Assembly: GCA_964353875.1 (NCBI GenBank)
Contig: CAYGXU010000049.1
Coordinates: 1-21,867 of the forward strand
From: MGNI01 sp964353875
GTDB lineage: Bacteria > Chloroflexota > Anaerolineae > Anaerolineales > E44-bin32
Length of the DNA stretch: 21,867 bases
Reading direction: 5' to 3'
Shown here: positions 1 through 6,868 of the stretch, piece after piece
How positions within the stretch are numbered: the first letter of the stretch is position 1
Layout: each line of letters opens with the position of its first letter
Position numbers and translations under genes: made by a program
The notes under the pieces: generated by a model
What the model was told of the DNA's origin: nothing
The model's input: only the letters and a program-made list of their open reading frames with translations
Databases searched by the model: none

Positions 1-448
1 AGATCATGATCACTTTGCCCTACTTGTCGGTTTGAGGCGAAGCTTCGTTAGGTGGTTACCAGACTCTGGACAGCATATGGAACGGTTAAGAGGGGTGAGC
101 TATTGCCAACGCAGCCTTAAATAAGATTCGGCGAGAAGTTCGTCTTCCCAAAAGATCCGGTGTGAAAACCAAAGGTCCTGTCAACAGAAGATCATAAGTG
201 CTTTCTCTTTTTCATTTTAGACCTTGGGATTGAGCTTTATGCAGTGTTGATCACAATCAGTTATCAATATTAGCCCTATGTTGCAGATCACAAACCATGT
301 CAAGTTCTCCACCCCATACTCATCCATGAAAATATCCGTTGGCCAAGGCCCATTCTCACCATAGTCTCATATTAATAAACTTACACGTGAAGACAGGGAA
401 AAAGCTGATCTATAACTGACAGCCTTTCATCCTCATCTCTGATCTTTA
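1..448. other. Intergenic region without a supported gene
   Basis: No convincing coding frame is seen on either strand. Short palindromes are present (GATCATGATC at 2-11, CGAAGCTTCG at 38-47), but neither sits in an obvious promoter. No hairpin with a T-tract that could end the minus-strand gene beginning at 1195 was found. It may hold the 5' flank of a gene outside the window. Confidence 0.5.
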
Positions 449-1195
449 TTACTTGGGAATCTGAAAAGTGGAAACGACCTTACCCGATGAGTCAACCAAA
501 GTAATGATCTTACCATGGGACAAGATGGGATCATCCAATCCCCAATAAAGGTCGATGGGGGTGTCTTCTCCGGACCGGATGTTTAGGTTGAATGCTCCAC
601 TGTGCAATGTAAAAATTGGGAATATATAAACGTGACCCTCTGCATCGTCCAATCGCCAATTGGCCATGTTAGCTGGTCCACCGGTATTCAGGAAACGAAC
701 CGCTTCGCTTTCTAATTCACCTACACCAACCACGCCGCTAATCTGCACTTTGGGAGGTTTTAATTGGGGTGTTGGCGTAACGGCTGCTTGTGCCCGAGAT
801 CCCACCCTCCCTTCTTCATATGCCTTTATCCATTCTTCAGAGGGGATAATGATTTCCTGACTCACATCGAGTTCATCGGCATTAGTAATACCATTGGCTG
901 CCATCAGGGCAGCCATGGGAATGTCCAATTCCTGCGCAATCCCAAAGAGTGTGTCCCCAGGTTTGACGATGAAGAGATTCGGCGTGGGTGAGGGAGGTAA
1001 GGTCGAGGTGGGAGTTGGCATCAATGTCTCGATCTCTTGGGCAACGTTCATCGTCGCGGTAGGAGCCAGTCCGGGAGGTGTCGGTCTGCGGCTCCACAGG
1101 AAGAGGACAAGAAGTACAGCTCCAACGGAGATGAGGACGTTCAACCCAAGATAGGGCAGAAATTGTCTCCAGTTTGATCGTCTTACGCTTCCCAT
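449..1195 (-). CDS. Membrane-anchored LysM and lamin-tail (LTD-like) domain protein
   Basis: The protein has 248 residues from the chosen start. Seen in order: a short basic N-terminus, one membrane span at about residues 12-34, and a Pro/Thr-rich linker (about 45-72). Next is a LysM domain (about 75-118, 'VKPGDTLFGIAQ...ANGI...IIIPS'), a second Pro-rich spacer, and a beta-rich C-terminal domain (about 150-248). The last domain carries the 'VxFxNxGG...NWxLxDxxGH.YxFPxFxLxSG' pattern of lamin-tail domains. LysM domains bind N-acetylglucosamine polymers such as peptidoglycan, and LTD domains are common on bacterial surface proteins. A role at the cell surface or in envelope anchoring is therefore inferred; no catalytic residues are visible. 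The frame stays open upstream to 1258. The start at 1195 is preferred because the first 21 residues of the longer version look like untranslated sequence and a -10-like hexamer lies 7 nt upstream of 1195, with no Shine-Dalgarno sequence. Transcribed divergently from the NYN gene. Confidence 0.85.
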   Translation of the reverse strand: MGSVRRSNWRQFLPYLGLNVLISVGAVLLVLFLWSRRPTPPGLAPTATMNVAQEIETLMPTPTSTLPPSPTPNLFIVKPGDTLFGIAQELDIPMAALMAANGITNADELDVSQEIIIPSEEWIKAYEEGRVGSRAQAAVTPTPQLKPPKVQISGVVGVGELESEAVRFLNTGGPANMANWRLDDAEGHVYIFPIFTLHSGAFNLNIRSGEDTPIDLYWGLDDPILSHGKIITLVDSSGKVVSTFQIPK

Positions 1196-1202
1196 CAGAA
1201 GC

Positions 1203-1208
1203 AGTTTA
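1203..1208 (-). promoter_or_regulatory. -10-like hexamer TAAACT for the LysM/LTD gene
   Basis: On the minus strand TAAACT is followed by 7 nt and then the ATG at 1195, which puts the expected transcription start at the start codon. No clear -35 is seen (TTCCCC at the right spacing). This would give a leaderless mRNA. Confidence 0.4.
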
Positions 1209-1364
1209 ACACAGGTGGCGTAAAAGGGGAAATAAACAAACTCAATCGAAGTCAGCATTTCGGGAGGGCGTCTTCTCTCATTCTCCGACCGTTCGCGTTT
1301 TATACTCGAAACACTCCATCAAGAGTTTCTATTATTCATCTTCTCACCTCACTCCTTGTGCTGA

Positions 1365-1370
1365 TAGAAT
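1365..1370 (+). promoter_or_regulatory. Extended -10-like element TGATAGAAT for the NYN gene
   Basis: TAGAAT is followed by 6 nt and the ATG at 1377. No Shine-Dalgarno sequence fits in the gap, so transcription would start at or next to the start codon. The -35 region is weak (TTCTCA around 1341-1346). Confidence 0.5.
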
Positions 1371-1376
1371 CGAACC

Positions 1377-1856
1377 ATGCCCTATATCATTGATGGCCAT
1401 AATCTCATCGGGAGTATCCCCGGTATCAACCTCAGTGACCCTGACGACGAACAGCAATTAATCGGTCAACTTCACACTTATTTCGCCAGGATTGGGAAGC
1501 AGGCGACTCTCTATTTCGATCGACGCGCACCCGGCGAAGAGAAAGAACGGAGGCTGGGAAATCTGCACATCCGTTTTATCACCTTGCCTCAAACGGCGGA
1601 TGATGCCATACGTAAACATCTACACAACCTGCGAGGTAGAGCAAGGAATTATACGGTCGTCTCTTCCGACCACCAGATCCAGCAGGCCGCTCGCCTGTCG
1701 GGCGCGCGGGTATTGGATAGTCAACGTTTCGTACGCTTGCTCTTTTCGAGACAAACAGCCCCAGACGAAGATGAGAAAACCGAGAAAATCCTGAGTGAAT
1801 TGGAAATCCAGCATTGGGAAACGCTCTTTAAAAAGTCCGATTCGAGAAACGAATAA
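1377..1856 (+). CDS. YacP-like NYN-domain ribonuclease
   Basis: This 159-residue protein consists almost entirely of a PIN-like NYN domain. The conserved acidic and polar set of the family is visible: 'YIIDGHNLIG' gives D6 and N9, 'LYFDRR' gives D48, 'TADDAI' gives D75/D76 and 'VVSSDHQI' gives D98. These residues bind the divalent metal in NYN/PIN nucleases. The family includes Bacillus YacP/Rae1, a ribosome-associated mRNA endonuclease, so an RNA-cleaving role in the cytoplasm is inferred; the target is unknown. Length is typical for single-domain members. The C-terminal 35 residues are charged and probably helical. A -10-like box ends 6 nt before the ATG and no ribosome binding site is visible, so the mRNA is probably leaderless. 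No partner gene lies downstream. Confidence 0.85.
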   Translation: MPYIIDGHNLIGSIPGINLSDPDDEQQLIGQLHTYFARIGKQATLYFDRRAPGEEKERRLGNLHIRFITLPQTADDAIRKHLHNLRGRARNYTVVSSDHQIQQAARLSGARVLDSQRFVRLLFSRQTAPDEDEKTEKILSELEIQHWETLFKKSDSRNE

Positions 1857-2001
1857 TCCCTGACATCTGAGAAACTTTGAAGATAGAATGAAACAATGGC
1901 CTGCACATTTTAGTTCTTCTGTTTCGGATGGAAACATGGGCGCCATGGAAAAAACCTGATGAGAATTCCATTGTGCATTCCCGTAGACGCAAACGAAATT
2001 T

Positions 2002-2091
2002 CTAATTGGTAAGACCGGCCAAAAAGAAGGCTCCTGCAATCCCGCCTATTATGAAGAAAAGAGTGCAAACTCGATAACCATAAGGTTTCAT
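2002..2091 (-). CDS. Possible 29-aa single-span membrane microprotein
   Basis: The frame reads MKPYGYRVCTLFFIIGGIAG followed by AFFLAGLTN and a stop. This is a short polar head and then an uninterrupted hydrophobic, Gly/Ala-rich segment of about 20 residues, enough to cross a membrane once. A 6-bp inverted repeat (GACCAA/TTGGTC, 2097-2121) lies just upstream on the coding side and might be an operator or the 5' leader. No good ribosome binding site is seen. It could be a real microprotein, the remnant of a larger membrane gene, or chance; no family is recognised. Confidence 0.25.
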   Translation of the reverse strand: MKPYGYRVCTLFFIIGGIAGAFFLAGLTN

Positions 2092-2317
2092 CCACTGACC
2101 AAATTACTCAAAATATTGGTCGAATGATATCTCGCCATACATCTGTTTTCCAGGCTTAGTTCTTCTTTTACTTTATGCTCGACATGGAATTGACCTTGGT
2201 TGTATCGGGTGATCGTCATGGAATTTTTATTATGGGAAAAAGGGATGGGGGAATGCTCTGCCGAAAGCCCGTGAAATTTCTAAGCAAAAATTAATGTAAG
2301 TTAGATCGAATTAGTGC

Positions 2318-2323
2318 TAAAAT
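2318..2323 (+). promoter_or_regulatory. Extended -10 element (TGCTAAAAT) of the candidate small RNA
   Basis: TGC-TAAAAT is repeated in the promoter regions of three other units here: upstream of the 318-aa membrane protein, of the VWA gene, and of the tRNA at 10268-10340 (minus strand). This supports it as a genuine extended -10. Transcription would start near 2330, just before the first hairpin. The -35 is weak. Confidence 0.5.
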
Positions 2324-2329
2324 TCCGCC

Positions 2330-2478
2330 AAGATGAACCTGACCTTTCCTGGTATTGGGAAACGGGTTCGTTTTAGGGGAACCACCCTGCCAAAGCCGTG
2401 TCCCCCTGCACGGAAGGTAGGACCCCGAATCTGATTGAACCGTTAGATGTTCCCCCTACATCTGGCGGTTCACTTTTT
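2330..2478 (+). ncRNA. Candidate trans-acting small RNA with two C-rich hairpin loops
   Basis: An independent transcript of about 150 nt is predicted from sequence alone. Hairpin 1 pairs GAACCTG (2335-2341) with CGGGTTC (2363-2369) and continues as TTTCC/GGAAA (2345-2349, 2358-2362). Element 2 is a stack of three helices: GGGG/CCCC (2376-2379, 2423-2426), CCTGCC/GGTAGG (2386-2391, 2416-2421) and CCGTG/CACGG (2396-2400, 2409-2413), with apical loop TCCCCCTG. Hairpin 3 is the intrinsic terminator, with loop TCCCCCT. No reading frame of note crosses it. The next plus-strand gene starts about 1.8 kb downstream and the nearer gene is convergent, so a cis-regulatory leader is unlikely. Repeated exposed C-runs are typical of sRNAs that bind Shine-Dalgarno sequences (RsaE/RoxS and the cuckoo RNAs are known examples). 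No known family was recognised. Confidence 0.6.
2436..2478 (+). terminator. Intrinsic terminator of the candidate small RNA
   Basis: A 15-bp stem pairs 2436-2450 with 2458-2472, with two G-U wobbles and no bulge, around the loop TCCCCCT. A run of five T follows at 2474-2478. It faces the plus strand and has no coding gene close upstream. Confidence 0.8.
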
Positions 2479-2832
2479 AAATCCAACGCCCAGGATAAAA
2501 AGTTCGGTTGAATGCCCAATCCTCCGCTTTGATTCACAATGGTTCCTCAATTCTCATCCGTGTAAATTTATGATGTGATCCGCCGTCAACCATCCTTCAA
2601 TGGTCGACCTTTTCAATTTCTAAGTCAGCCCGAGGGGACATCCAACAACCATCGTCATCCAAATTAAAGGATTCAACCTGTCAAGAGATATCGAAGTTAA
2701 TAGGGTTTTTTTCGGCAGGGATCATCTCAACCAAATAATCACAAACACACCCGAAAGGATCTATCCGCTCCCTTCGTCCATGTGCTTGCATATCTTCCTC
2801 ATTCGAGAATGATTATCAAAGCTAAATTAGCT
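2479..2832. other. Intergenic region, nothing supported
   Basis: This stretch separates the small-RNA terminator from the stop codon of the convergent PP2C-like gene. No frame longer than a few codons with a ribosome binding site is seen, and no strong hairpin with a T-tract that would end the minus-strand gene. Confidence 0.5.
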
Positions 2833-3741
2833 TTAAGACCAAAGCCCGAAGTCCGGTGGGAAATACATAAGAACGACCCCAACCTCTTCTTCACTCTTGG
2901 GGTTGCGAATACATGAGAGAAGATCATGACAGCACTTGTGGACATCCCCCACAGAGGATACAACCTGATAGATCACTTTTTCCTCAACTTTTTTCCAAAG
3001 TCCGTCCGTGCAGAGCATAAGATAACCATCCCTGGGCACGGGTCGTGAATAAACGACGATTTGATCGAATTCCGGCCTGGAATCTCCCCCTCCTTTGGAA
3101 ATATTGGAGGTATTATCGCGAGCGTCATTGAACCCTTCTTTCGATCCATGGCTGGGGTAGTTGCCGAAAGTGATCCGCTCGATATGATGATGATCGATGT
3201 GATAGGCGCGCGTCGTACCTCGATGAGCCAAGATCACCATTTCAGCAAAGATCAACCCGACGGTCATGGAGAAATCTGATGACGCATCCGCGCAATACAC
3301 TGTGTGGCTTGCCACTTGATAGGCATCCATGACCGCATTCTGGAGAGATGTACCCTCCTCAAAGCTGTCAGGGGATAAAAGATCGAGGATGGCGATTCTG
3401 GTTAAGTGCTGGCAGAAGGATGAGAGTGCCATCTGATTTCGATCCGATCCCAGAACCTGTTGACCACTATCCGCCACACCAAGAATGGCAAAATCGGGGA
3501 GAGAGATCAGGCCATCATAGTTGCCCACCAATGAAAACAAGGAGGTCTTCCTCTTACCGCGCTTCCTATCCTGTAGGAGGTCCATTGCCACAGCAGCATG
3601 GTGGCGACCTTCCCCTTGGAGTGCGCGCGCCAGCGAAAGCGCATTCATAGGCCGTGTCAATTCTTCGCTTATCGGCTTGGAGTTCTCAATCGATTGAAGA
3701 CTATCTTCAGCCTTTTGAAAAAGGCGTTTGAAAAAATTCAT
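2833..3741 (-). CDS. Degenerate PP2C-family (PPM) phosphatase-like protein
   Basis: This protein has 302 residues. The PP2C fold is suggested by 'FAILGVADSG' (D91, in place of the usual GVxDGMGG), 'MTVGLIFAEMVILAHRGTTRAYHID...IERIT' (usually 'vGDSRaY...eqlT'), and 'GYLMLCTDGLWKKVEEKVI' (D246, usually 'LLCSDGLwd'). The terminal 'DNxT' motif is replaced by 'EEEVGVVL'. PP2C enzymes remove phosphate from Ser/Thr using a metal pair bound by these Asp residues. Here D91 and D246 remain, but GG after the first Asp, GDS before the helix and the last Asp-Asn are changed. Catalysis is therefore uncertain, and a phosphate-binding or regulatory pseudophosphatase is possible. An additional N-terminal segment of about 75 residues precedes the domain. 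GGGTG lies 6 nt before the ATG. No kinase gene is adjacent. Confidence 0.7.
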   Translation of the reverse strand: MNFFKRLFQKAEDSLQSIENSKPISEELTRPMNALSLARALQGEGRHHAAVAMDLLQDRKRGKRKTSLFSLVGNYDGLISLPDFAILGVADSGQQVLGSDRNQMALSSFCQHLTRIAILDLLSPDSFEEGTSLQNAVMDAYQVASHTVYCADASSDFSMTVGLIFAEMVILAHRGTTRAYHIDHHHIERITFGNYPSHGSKEGFNDARDNTSNISKGGGDSRPEFDQIVVYSRPVPRDGYLMLCTDGLWKKVEEKVIYQVVSSVGDVHKCCHDLLSCIRNPKSEEEVGVVLMYFPPDFGLWS

Positions 3742-3763
3742 TATTCACCCACAATGTTTGTAG

Positions 3764-3769
3764 ATTGTA
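3764..3769 (-). promoter_or_regulatory. -10 box TACAAT of the PP2C-like gene
   Basis: TACAAT on the minus strand places the start of transcription near 3757, giving a leader of about 16 nt that contains the GGGTG ribosome binding site. The -35 is poor (CTTTTC). Confidence 0.4.
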
Positions 3770-4252
3770 TCTCAAAAGCGCTCTCGGAAAAGGGGGGTAC
3801 GGATTAACCTCCTCCTGCGAAATAATGACCGCTTATCTTTGTTCCCCGTCGCCTTGATTGACATAGAAAAAACCTGTACGATGATGATCATCATTTAATC
3901 CGATGGTAAACTAACTGAAAAGAGTTACCAATCTCACTCAAGCTTTCCTAACCCCCTTACACTTGAAGCAGGCGTGTCCTTCTATGATGATCGAGAATCG
4001 ATGTGTTTGGTTGGCTGCACAGACCGAATTATGACTCACCAGGAATGAAGCCCACCTATGGTTGCGAGCCTTGAATTTCCCATATCGGAGCGAAGTTCGG
4101 TCCTCTGCTGGTATCCAGAATTTACATTCCTCTTTACTCATTTGCATTAAAGTTATTTCGTTACTCGAAATTAACAAATCGCTGATGTTTCTTTGGCATA
4201 TCTCTAACGAATCCAGGATAGGATTGAAAATATAAGGTTAAGTATCAGAACT
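3770..4252. other. Divergent intergenic region between the PP2C-like gene and hsp20
   Basis: This holds a promoter-like pair facing plus (TTGACA 3858-3863, 16-nt spacer, GATGAT 3880-3885). Its -10 is overlapped by the perfect 14-bp palindrome ATGATGATCATCAT (3881-3894). A minus-strand frame of 79 codons (3938-4177) has no ribosome binding site and no recognisable family. No CIRCE-type repeat is seen near hsp20. Confidence 0.4.
3858..3894 (+). promoter_or_regulatory. Promoter-like sequence overlapped by a perfect palindrome
   Basis: The -35 is a perfect TTGACA and the -10 is GATGAT at 16-nt spacing. The palindrome covers the -10 and expected start point, the position of a repressor operator. 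The first supported plus-strand gene is hsp20, about 370 nt on, so it would need a long leader or serve an unseen RNA. Confidence 0.35.
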
Positions 4253-4258
4253 AGGAGG
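4253..4258 (+). promoter_or_regulatory. Strong Shine-Dalgarno sequence of hsp20
   Basis: AGGAGG lies 7 nt before the ATG at 4266, a perfect match to the anti-Shine-Dalgarno core at ideal spacing. It fixes the start codon. Confidence 0.85.
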
Positions 4259-4265
4259 TAGCACC

Positions 4266-4715
4266 ATGTCAGAGATTATTCGTTGGGAACCAGTTCGAGA
4301 AATGAGACGACTTCAAAATATGTTTGACCGCATGGTTAATGATTCCTTTCTCAGCAGAACTTCAGCCGAGGATGTTTGCGAGTGTTACGCGCCAGTCGAT
4401 GTCTATGAGACAGACAACGAAATCCTGGTAGAGGCAGTTATGCCGGGTGTGAAGGTCGATAACATTCAGATTTCCATCACTGGGGACATCCTCCGAATTC
4501 GAGGGGAGATGAGTTCTGAACAAGGTGAGGCCAAAGAAGACGCTCGTTATCTCCTGCGTGAACGTCAATATGGATCATATTCACGCTCACTGCGTTTGCC
4601 CATGGAAGTGAATGCCAAGAATGCCAGCGCCGAGATGGAGAATGGGATACTCAAGTTGACCCTCCCCAAGGCTGAGGAAGTCAAACCAAAAACGATTCCC
4701 ATCAAAGCCAAGTAA
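4266..4715 (+). CDS. Hsp20/alpha-crystallin family small heat shock protein
   Basis: This 149-residue protein has the full layout of a bacterial small heat shock protein. A short N-terminal arm ('IIRWEPVREMRRLQNMFDRMVNDSF') is followed by the alpha-crystallin domain from about residue 40 ('YAPVDVYETDNEILVEAVMPGVKVDNIQI') to about 135. The conserved 'GxL' element appears as 'ENGILKLTLPK' (G127-L129). The C-terminal I-x-I motif 'IPI' (144-146) docks into neighbouring subunits. These proteins form oligomers that hold unfolding proteins without using ATP, in the cytoplasm. The gene stands alone, with a perfect ribosome binding site and a strong terminator 29 nt after the stop. No CIRCE element is seen, so HrcA control is not supported; a clear promoter was not identified. 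Confidence 0.95.
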   Translation: MSEIIRWEPVREMRRLQNMFDRMVNDSFLSRTSAEDVCECYAPVDVYETDNEILVEAVMPGVKVDNIQISITGDILRIRGEMSSEQGEAKEDARYLLRERQYGSYSRSLRLPMEVNAKNASAEMENGILKLTLPKAEEVKPKTIPIKAK

Positions 4716-4743
4716 TCGCACCATTTTCCCGGGATTTCAAGTT

Positions 4744-4772
4744 GCCTGAGTGGCAAGCCACTCGGGCTTTTT
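4744..4772 (+). terminator. Intrinsic terminator after hsp20
   Basis: GCCTGAGTGG (4744-4753) pairs with CCACTCGGGC (4758-4767), 10 bp with one G-U, around the loop CAAG. Five T follow directly. Confidence 0.9.
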
Positions 4773-5170
4773 CATTCGCTCATCCGATTACGCGCCCAAT
4801 GGCTGCATCCATGTCCCGATGATCTATGTGATTGAATAATCGCTGCGAGTTCCAAATCACCTGCAAATATCGTCAGTACAATCGAATTTAGATCGCCTTT
4901 TCGAGCTGATCTAGCAAAGCTGATTTGCTCGACCTGTTTGAAGCCAGGAGGTTGAACCATGCCATCGGGGTTAGGGAAACACGCTAGGAACCTTGCGCGT
5001 GTCGATGAAATCAAAAAGAAGATTACTGGTATAAACCACATATCCACGTTAATCAGGACTTCACCCAGAATCAATTCACCAGCAATGGGGGCGATCAAGC
5101 ACGAGAGAAGTTGAAATGTACTTCCTCCGATTACCGAAGAATTGGCAAATCACCCAACTATTCACCTAGA
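4773..5170. other. Intergenic region with weak candidate ORFs on both strands
   Basis: A minus-strand frame (TTG start at 5098, 108 codons) is hydrophobic at its N-terminal half but has no recognised family and no clear ribosome binding site. On the opposite strand a 51-codon frame begins at ATG 4959, 7 nt after AGGAGG, and ends in TGA at 5112-5114. It is basic (MPSGLGKHARNLARVDEIKK...). The two overlap, so at most one is likely to be real. Neither is called. Confidence 0.3.
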
Positions 5171-6868
5171 TCATTCATTCATTTCATACTGCCCATTGAG
5201 GGCGAATACTGATTCCTTCCAAACTTTCTGATAGCGTTGCTCATCGACAATGGGTTTTCTGATCATCTTCAGACACCATTCCATTTGCGCTGATGTACTG
5301 TTTGGTTTGCTGAGCAGTTGATAGGCAGATTTTGAGCAATCGCTCACCATGAAATGGAAGATCTGATCGATCGTTTCCTTCTCGATTCCATAAAGAAGGC
5401 AGTTCTCAAGGATCAATTGTCCATAAACGATAGAGGCGAAGATCTCTCCCAACGCCAACAAGAAATCGGTATCCTTTTGTTGTGCCTCATCGGGTGTGGC
5501 AGTAGTTAATAGGTTTTTATAGTGATCGATTTGTTCCTTAAATAATCGCACATTGGGAAGATCGAAACCATCGTATGCGACCTGGTAGTCATGAAAGGTC
5601 ACCCCACCCAGCCCTCGGGTTGGTCCTTGCTGGAAAAGGAAACCATCGTTTGCCACCTCATCTCTCATGGTGATCTCAGGATAACTCTGGGGATTGAAGA
5701 AGTAATTGGCCATGAACTTGAGGATGAGGGCGATGTTCACATGCACAGTCCCTTCCAACTTGGGTAAAGCGCGGATATCGCGGACTGCCATCTCAAAGTA
5801 GGTATCCTTTTCAAAACCCTTGGCGGCGATGACATCCCAGAGGAGATTGATCACCTCTTCCCCTTGCGTGGTCACTTTCATCTTCACAATGGGGTTGTAA
5901 AGCAGATAACGACGATCCTCAAGCGATGCCACCCGCATATAATCCGCGGCGCGTAATGCGAACAATTTCATCGCCACCAGCCGCACGTAGGCTTCCGTAA
6001 ACATGCGTTGAACATGAGGAAAATCCGTGACCGATAGATGATAGAGACGTCGATTGGCCGCGTGATTCATCGCTTCATAAAAAGCGTGAGTGCAGATGCC
6101 AATGGAAGCCCAGCCCAGGTTGTATTTCCCGATGTTTACCGTATTGAGACAAGCATCCCAGGCTTCTTGCCCTCGCGAAAGGATCTCCGCGTCGATGATC
6201 GGATAATCATTCAACGCAAATTGAGCGACGTAATTTTGGCTATGAGTGACATTTTGAATAAGATCGTAATTCTTATGACGATAATCAGCGACGAAGAAGA
6301 CATATTCTCCTGTATCCGCCATTTTGCCAAAAGTCGATACCATGGGGGAAATGTTGCCATTGCCGATATAGTACTTCTCGCCATTGGCTCGGTATGTGCC
6401 ATCCTTTTGCGACATGAGAGACATCGCGGTCGAATAGATATCGGCGCCATGCGCTCTCTCGGAGAGGCCAAATGCAAATACTGCACCATCCTTTAGCAGT
6501 TGAGCCGCCTTCTTCTTTAAACTTTCGTTGGAGCTCATCCAGATCGGACCCAACCCCAGGATCGAAACCTGCCAGGTATACCAGTAGGCCAGGCCATAAA
6601 AACCTAGAATCTCATTCAAGCCACAAATCCGCCATGTGTCCCAACGCGAGTCTGGATCCCCATAACCACTGGGGGTGAGCATGGTCGCAAAAAGCTGTTC
6701 TTCTCTGACGAAATCGAGGAAATCTGCGTACCAGGTCCGCGCATGGTCGTCTTCCTTAATTTTGCTTTTGCCCTTCCTTTCAAAGAATTCGATCGTTTTT
6801 CTCATCAGCTCACGTGATCGTTCATCAGGATATGGACGGGTATATTGTTTGGGATTGAGAAGAAACAT
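5171..6868 (-). CDS. Acyl-CoA dehydrogenase family protein with a C-terminal extension
   Basis: This flavoprotein homologue has 565 residues, against about 380 for a classical acyl-CoA dehydrogenase. The middle beta domain is visible as 'FAFGLSERAHGADIYSTAM' (the FAD/substrate loop, usually ALTEPxxGSD) and 'YRANGEKYYIGNGNISPMVSTFGK'. The C-terminal helical domain follows. The catalytic base appears conserved: 'KLEGTVHVN' aligns with the family 'xEGTxxI' and gives E372. The enzyme would oxidise an acyl-CoA at the alpha-beta bond, passing electrons to FAD and then to an electron-transfer flavoprotein. About 170 residues beyond the usual end are helical and may form an extra oligomerisation domain, as in long acyl-CoA dehydrogenases. 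The substrate is unknown and no beta-oxidation gene is adjacent. GGAGGG lies 6 nt before the ATG and confirms the start. Confidence 0.85.
   Translation of the reverse strand: MFLLNPKQYTRPYPDERSRELMRKTIEFFERKGKSKIKEDDHARTWYADFLDFVREEQLFATMLTPSGYGDPDSRWDTWRICGLNEILGFYGLAYWYTWQVSILGLGPIWMSSNESLKKKAAQLLKDGAVFAFGLSERAHGADIYSTAMSLMSQKDGTYRANGEKYYIGNGNISPMVSTFGKMADTGEYVFFVADYRHKNYDLIQNVTHSQNYVAQFALNDYPIIDAEILSRGQEAWDACLNTVNIGKYNLGWASIGICTHAFYEAMNHAANRRLYHLSVTDFPHVQRMFTEAYVRLVAMKLFALRAADYMRVASLEDRRYLLYNPIVKMKVTTQGEEVINLLWDVIAAKGFEKDTYFEMAVRDIRALPKLEGTVHVNIALILKFMANYFFNPQSYPEITMRDEVANDGFLFQQGPTRGLGGVTFHDYQVAYDGFDLPNVRLFKEQIDHYKNLLTTATPDEAQQKDTDFLLALGEIFASIVYGQLILENCLLYGIEKETIDQIFHFMVSDCSKSAYQLLSKPNSTSAQMEWCLKMIRKPIVDEQRYQKVWKESVFALNGQYEMNE

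Noticed and set aside
2184..2294. 36-codon ORF starting MELTLVVSGDRHGIF
   Set aside because: It has no ribosome binding site and no recognisable family, and it ends beside the small-RNA promoter. Probably chance.
2371..2440. Resemblance of GGGGAACCA and CCCGAATC to parts of the c-di-AMP (ydaO) riboswitch
   Set aside because: The other conserved segments (GGGGTxAATC, CAGCTAACC) and the pseudo-symmetric layout are missing, and no gene follows on the plus strand within riboswitch range.
3938..4177. 79-codon minus-strand ORF upstream of hsp20
   Set aside because: It has no ribosome binding site, an odd residue mix and no recognised domain. It lies in a probable regulatory region.
4180..4265. 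CIRCE or other heat-shock operator before hsp20
   Set aside because: No TTAGCACTC-N9-GAGTGCTAA-like repeat is present.
4772..5098. 108-codon minus-strand ORF with a TTG start
   Set aside because: Weak start, no family, and it conflicts with an opposite-strand 51-codon frame that has a better ribosome binding site. Neither could be supported.
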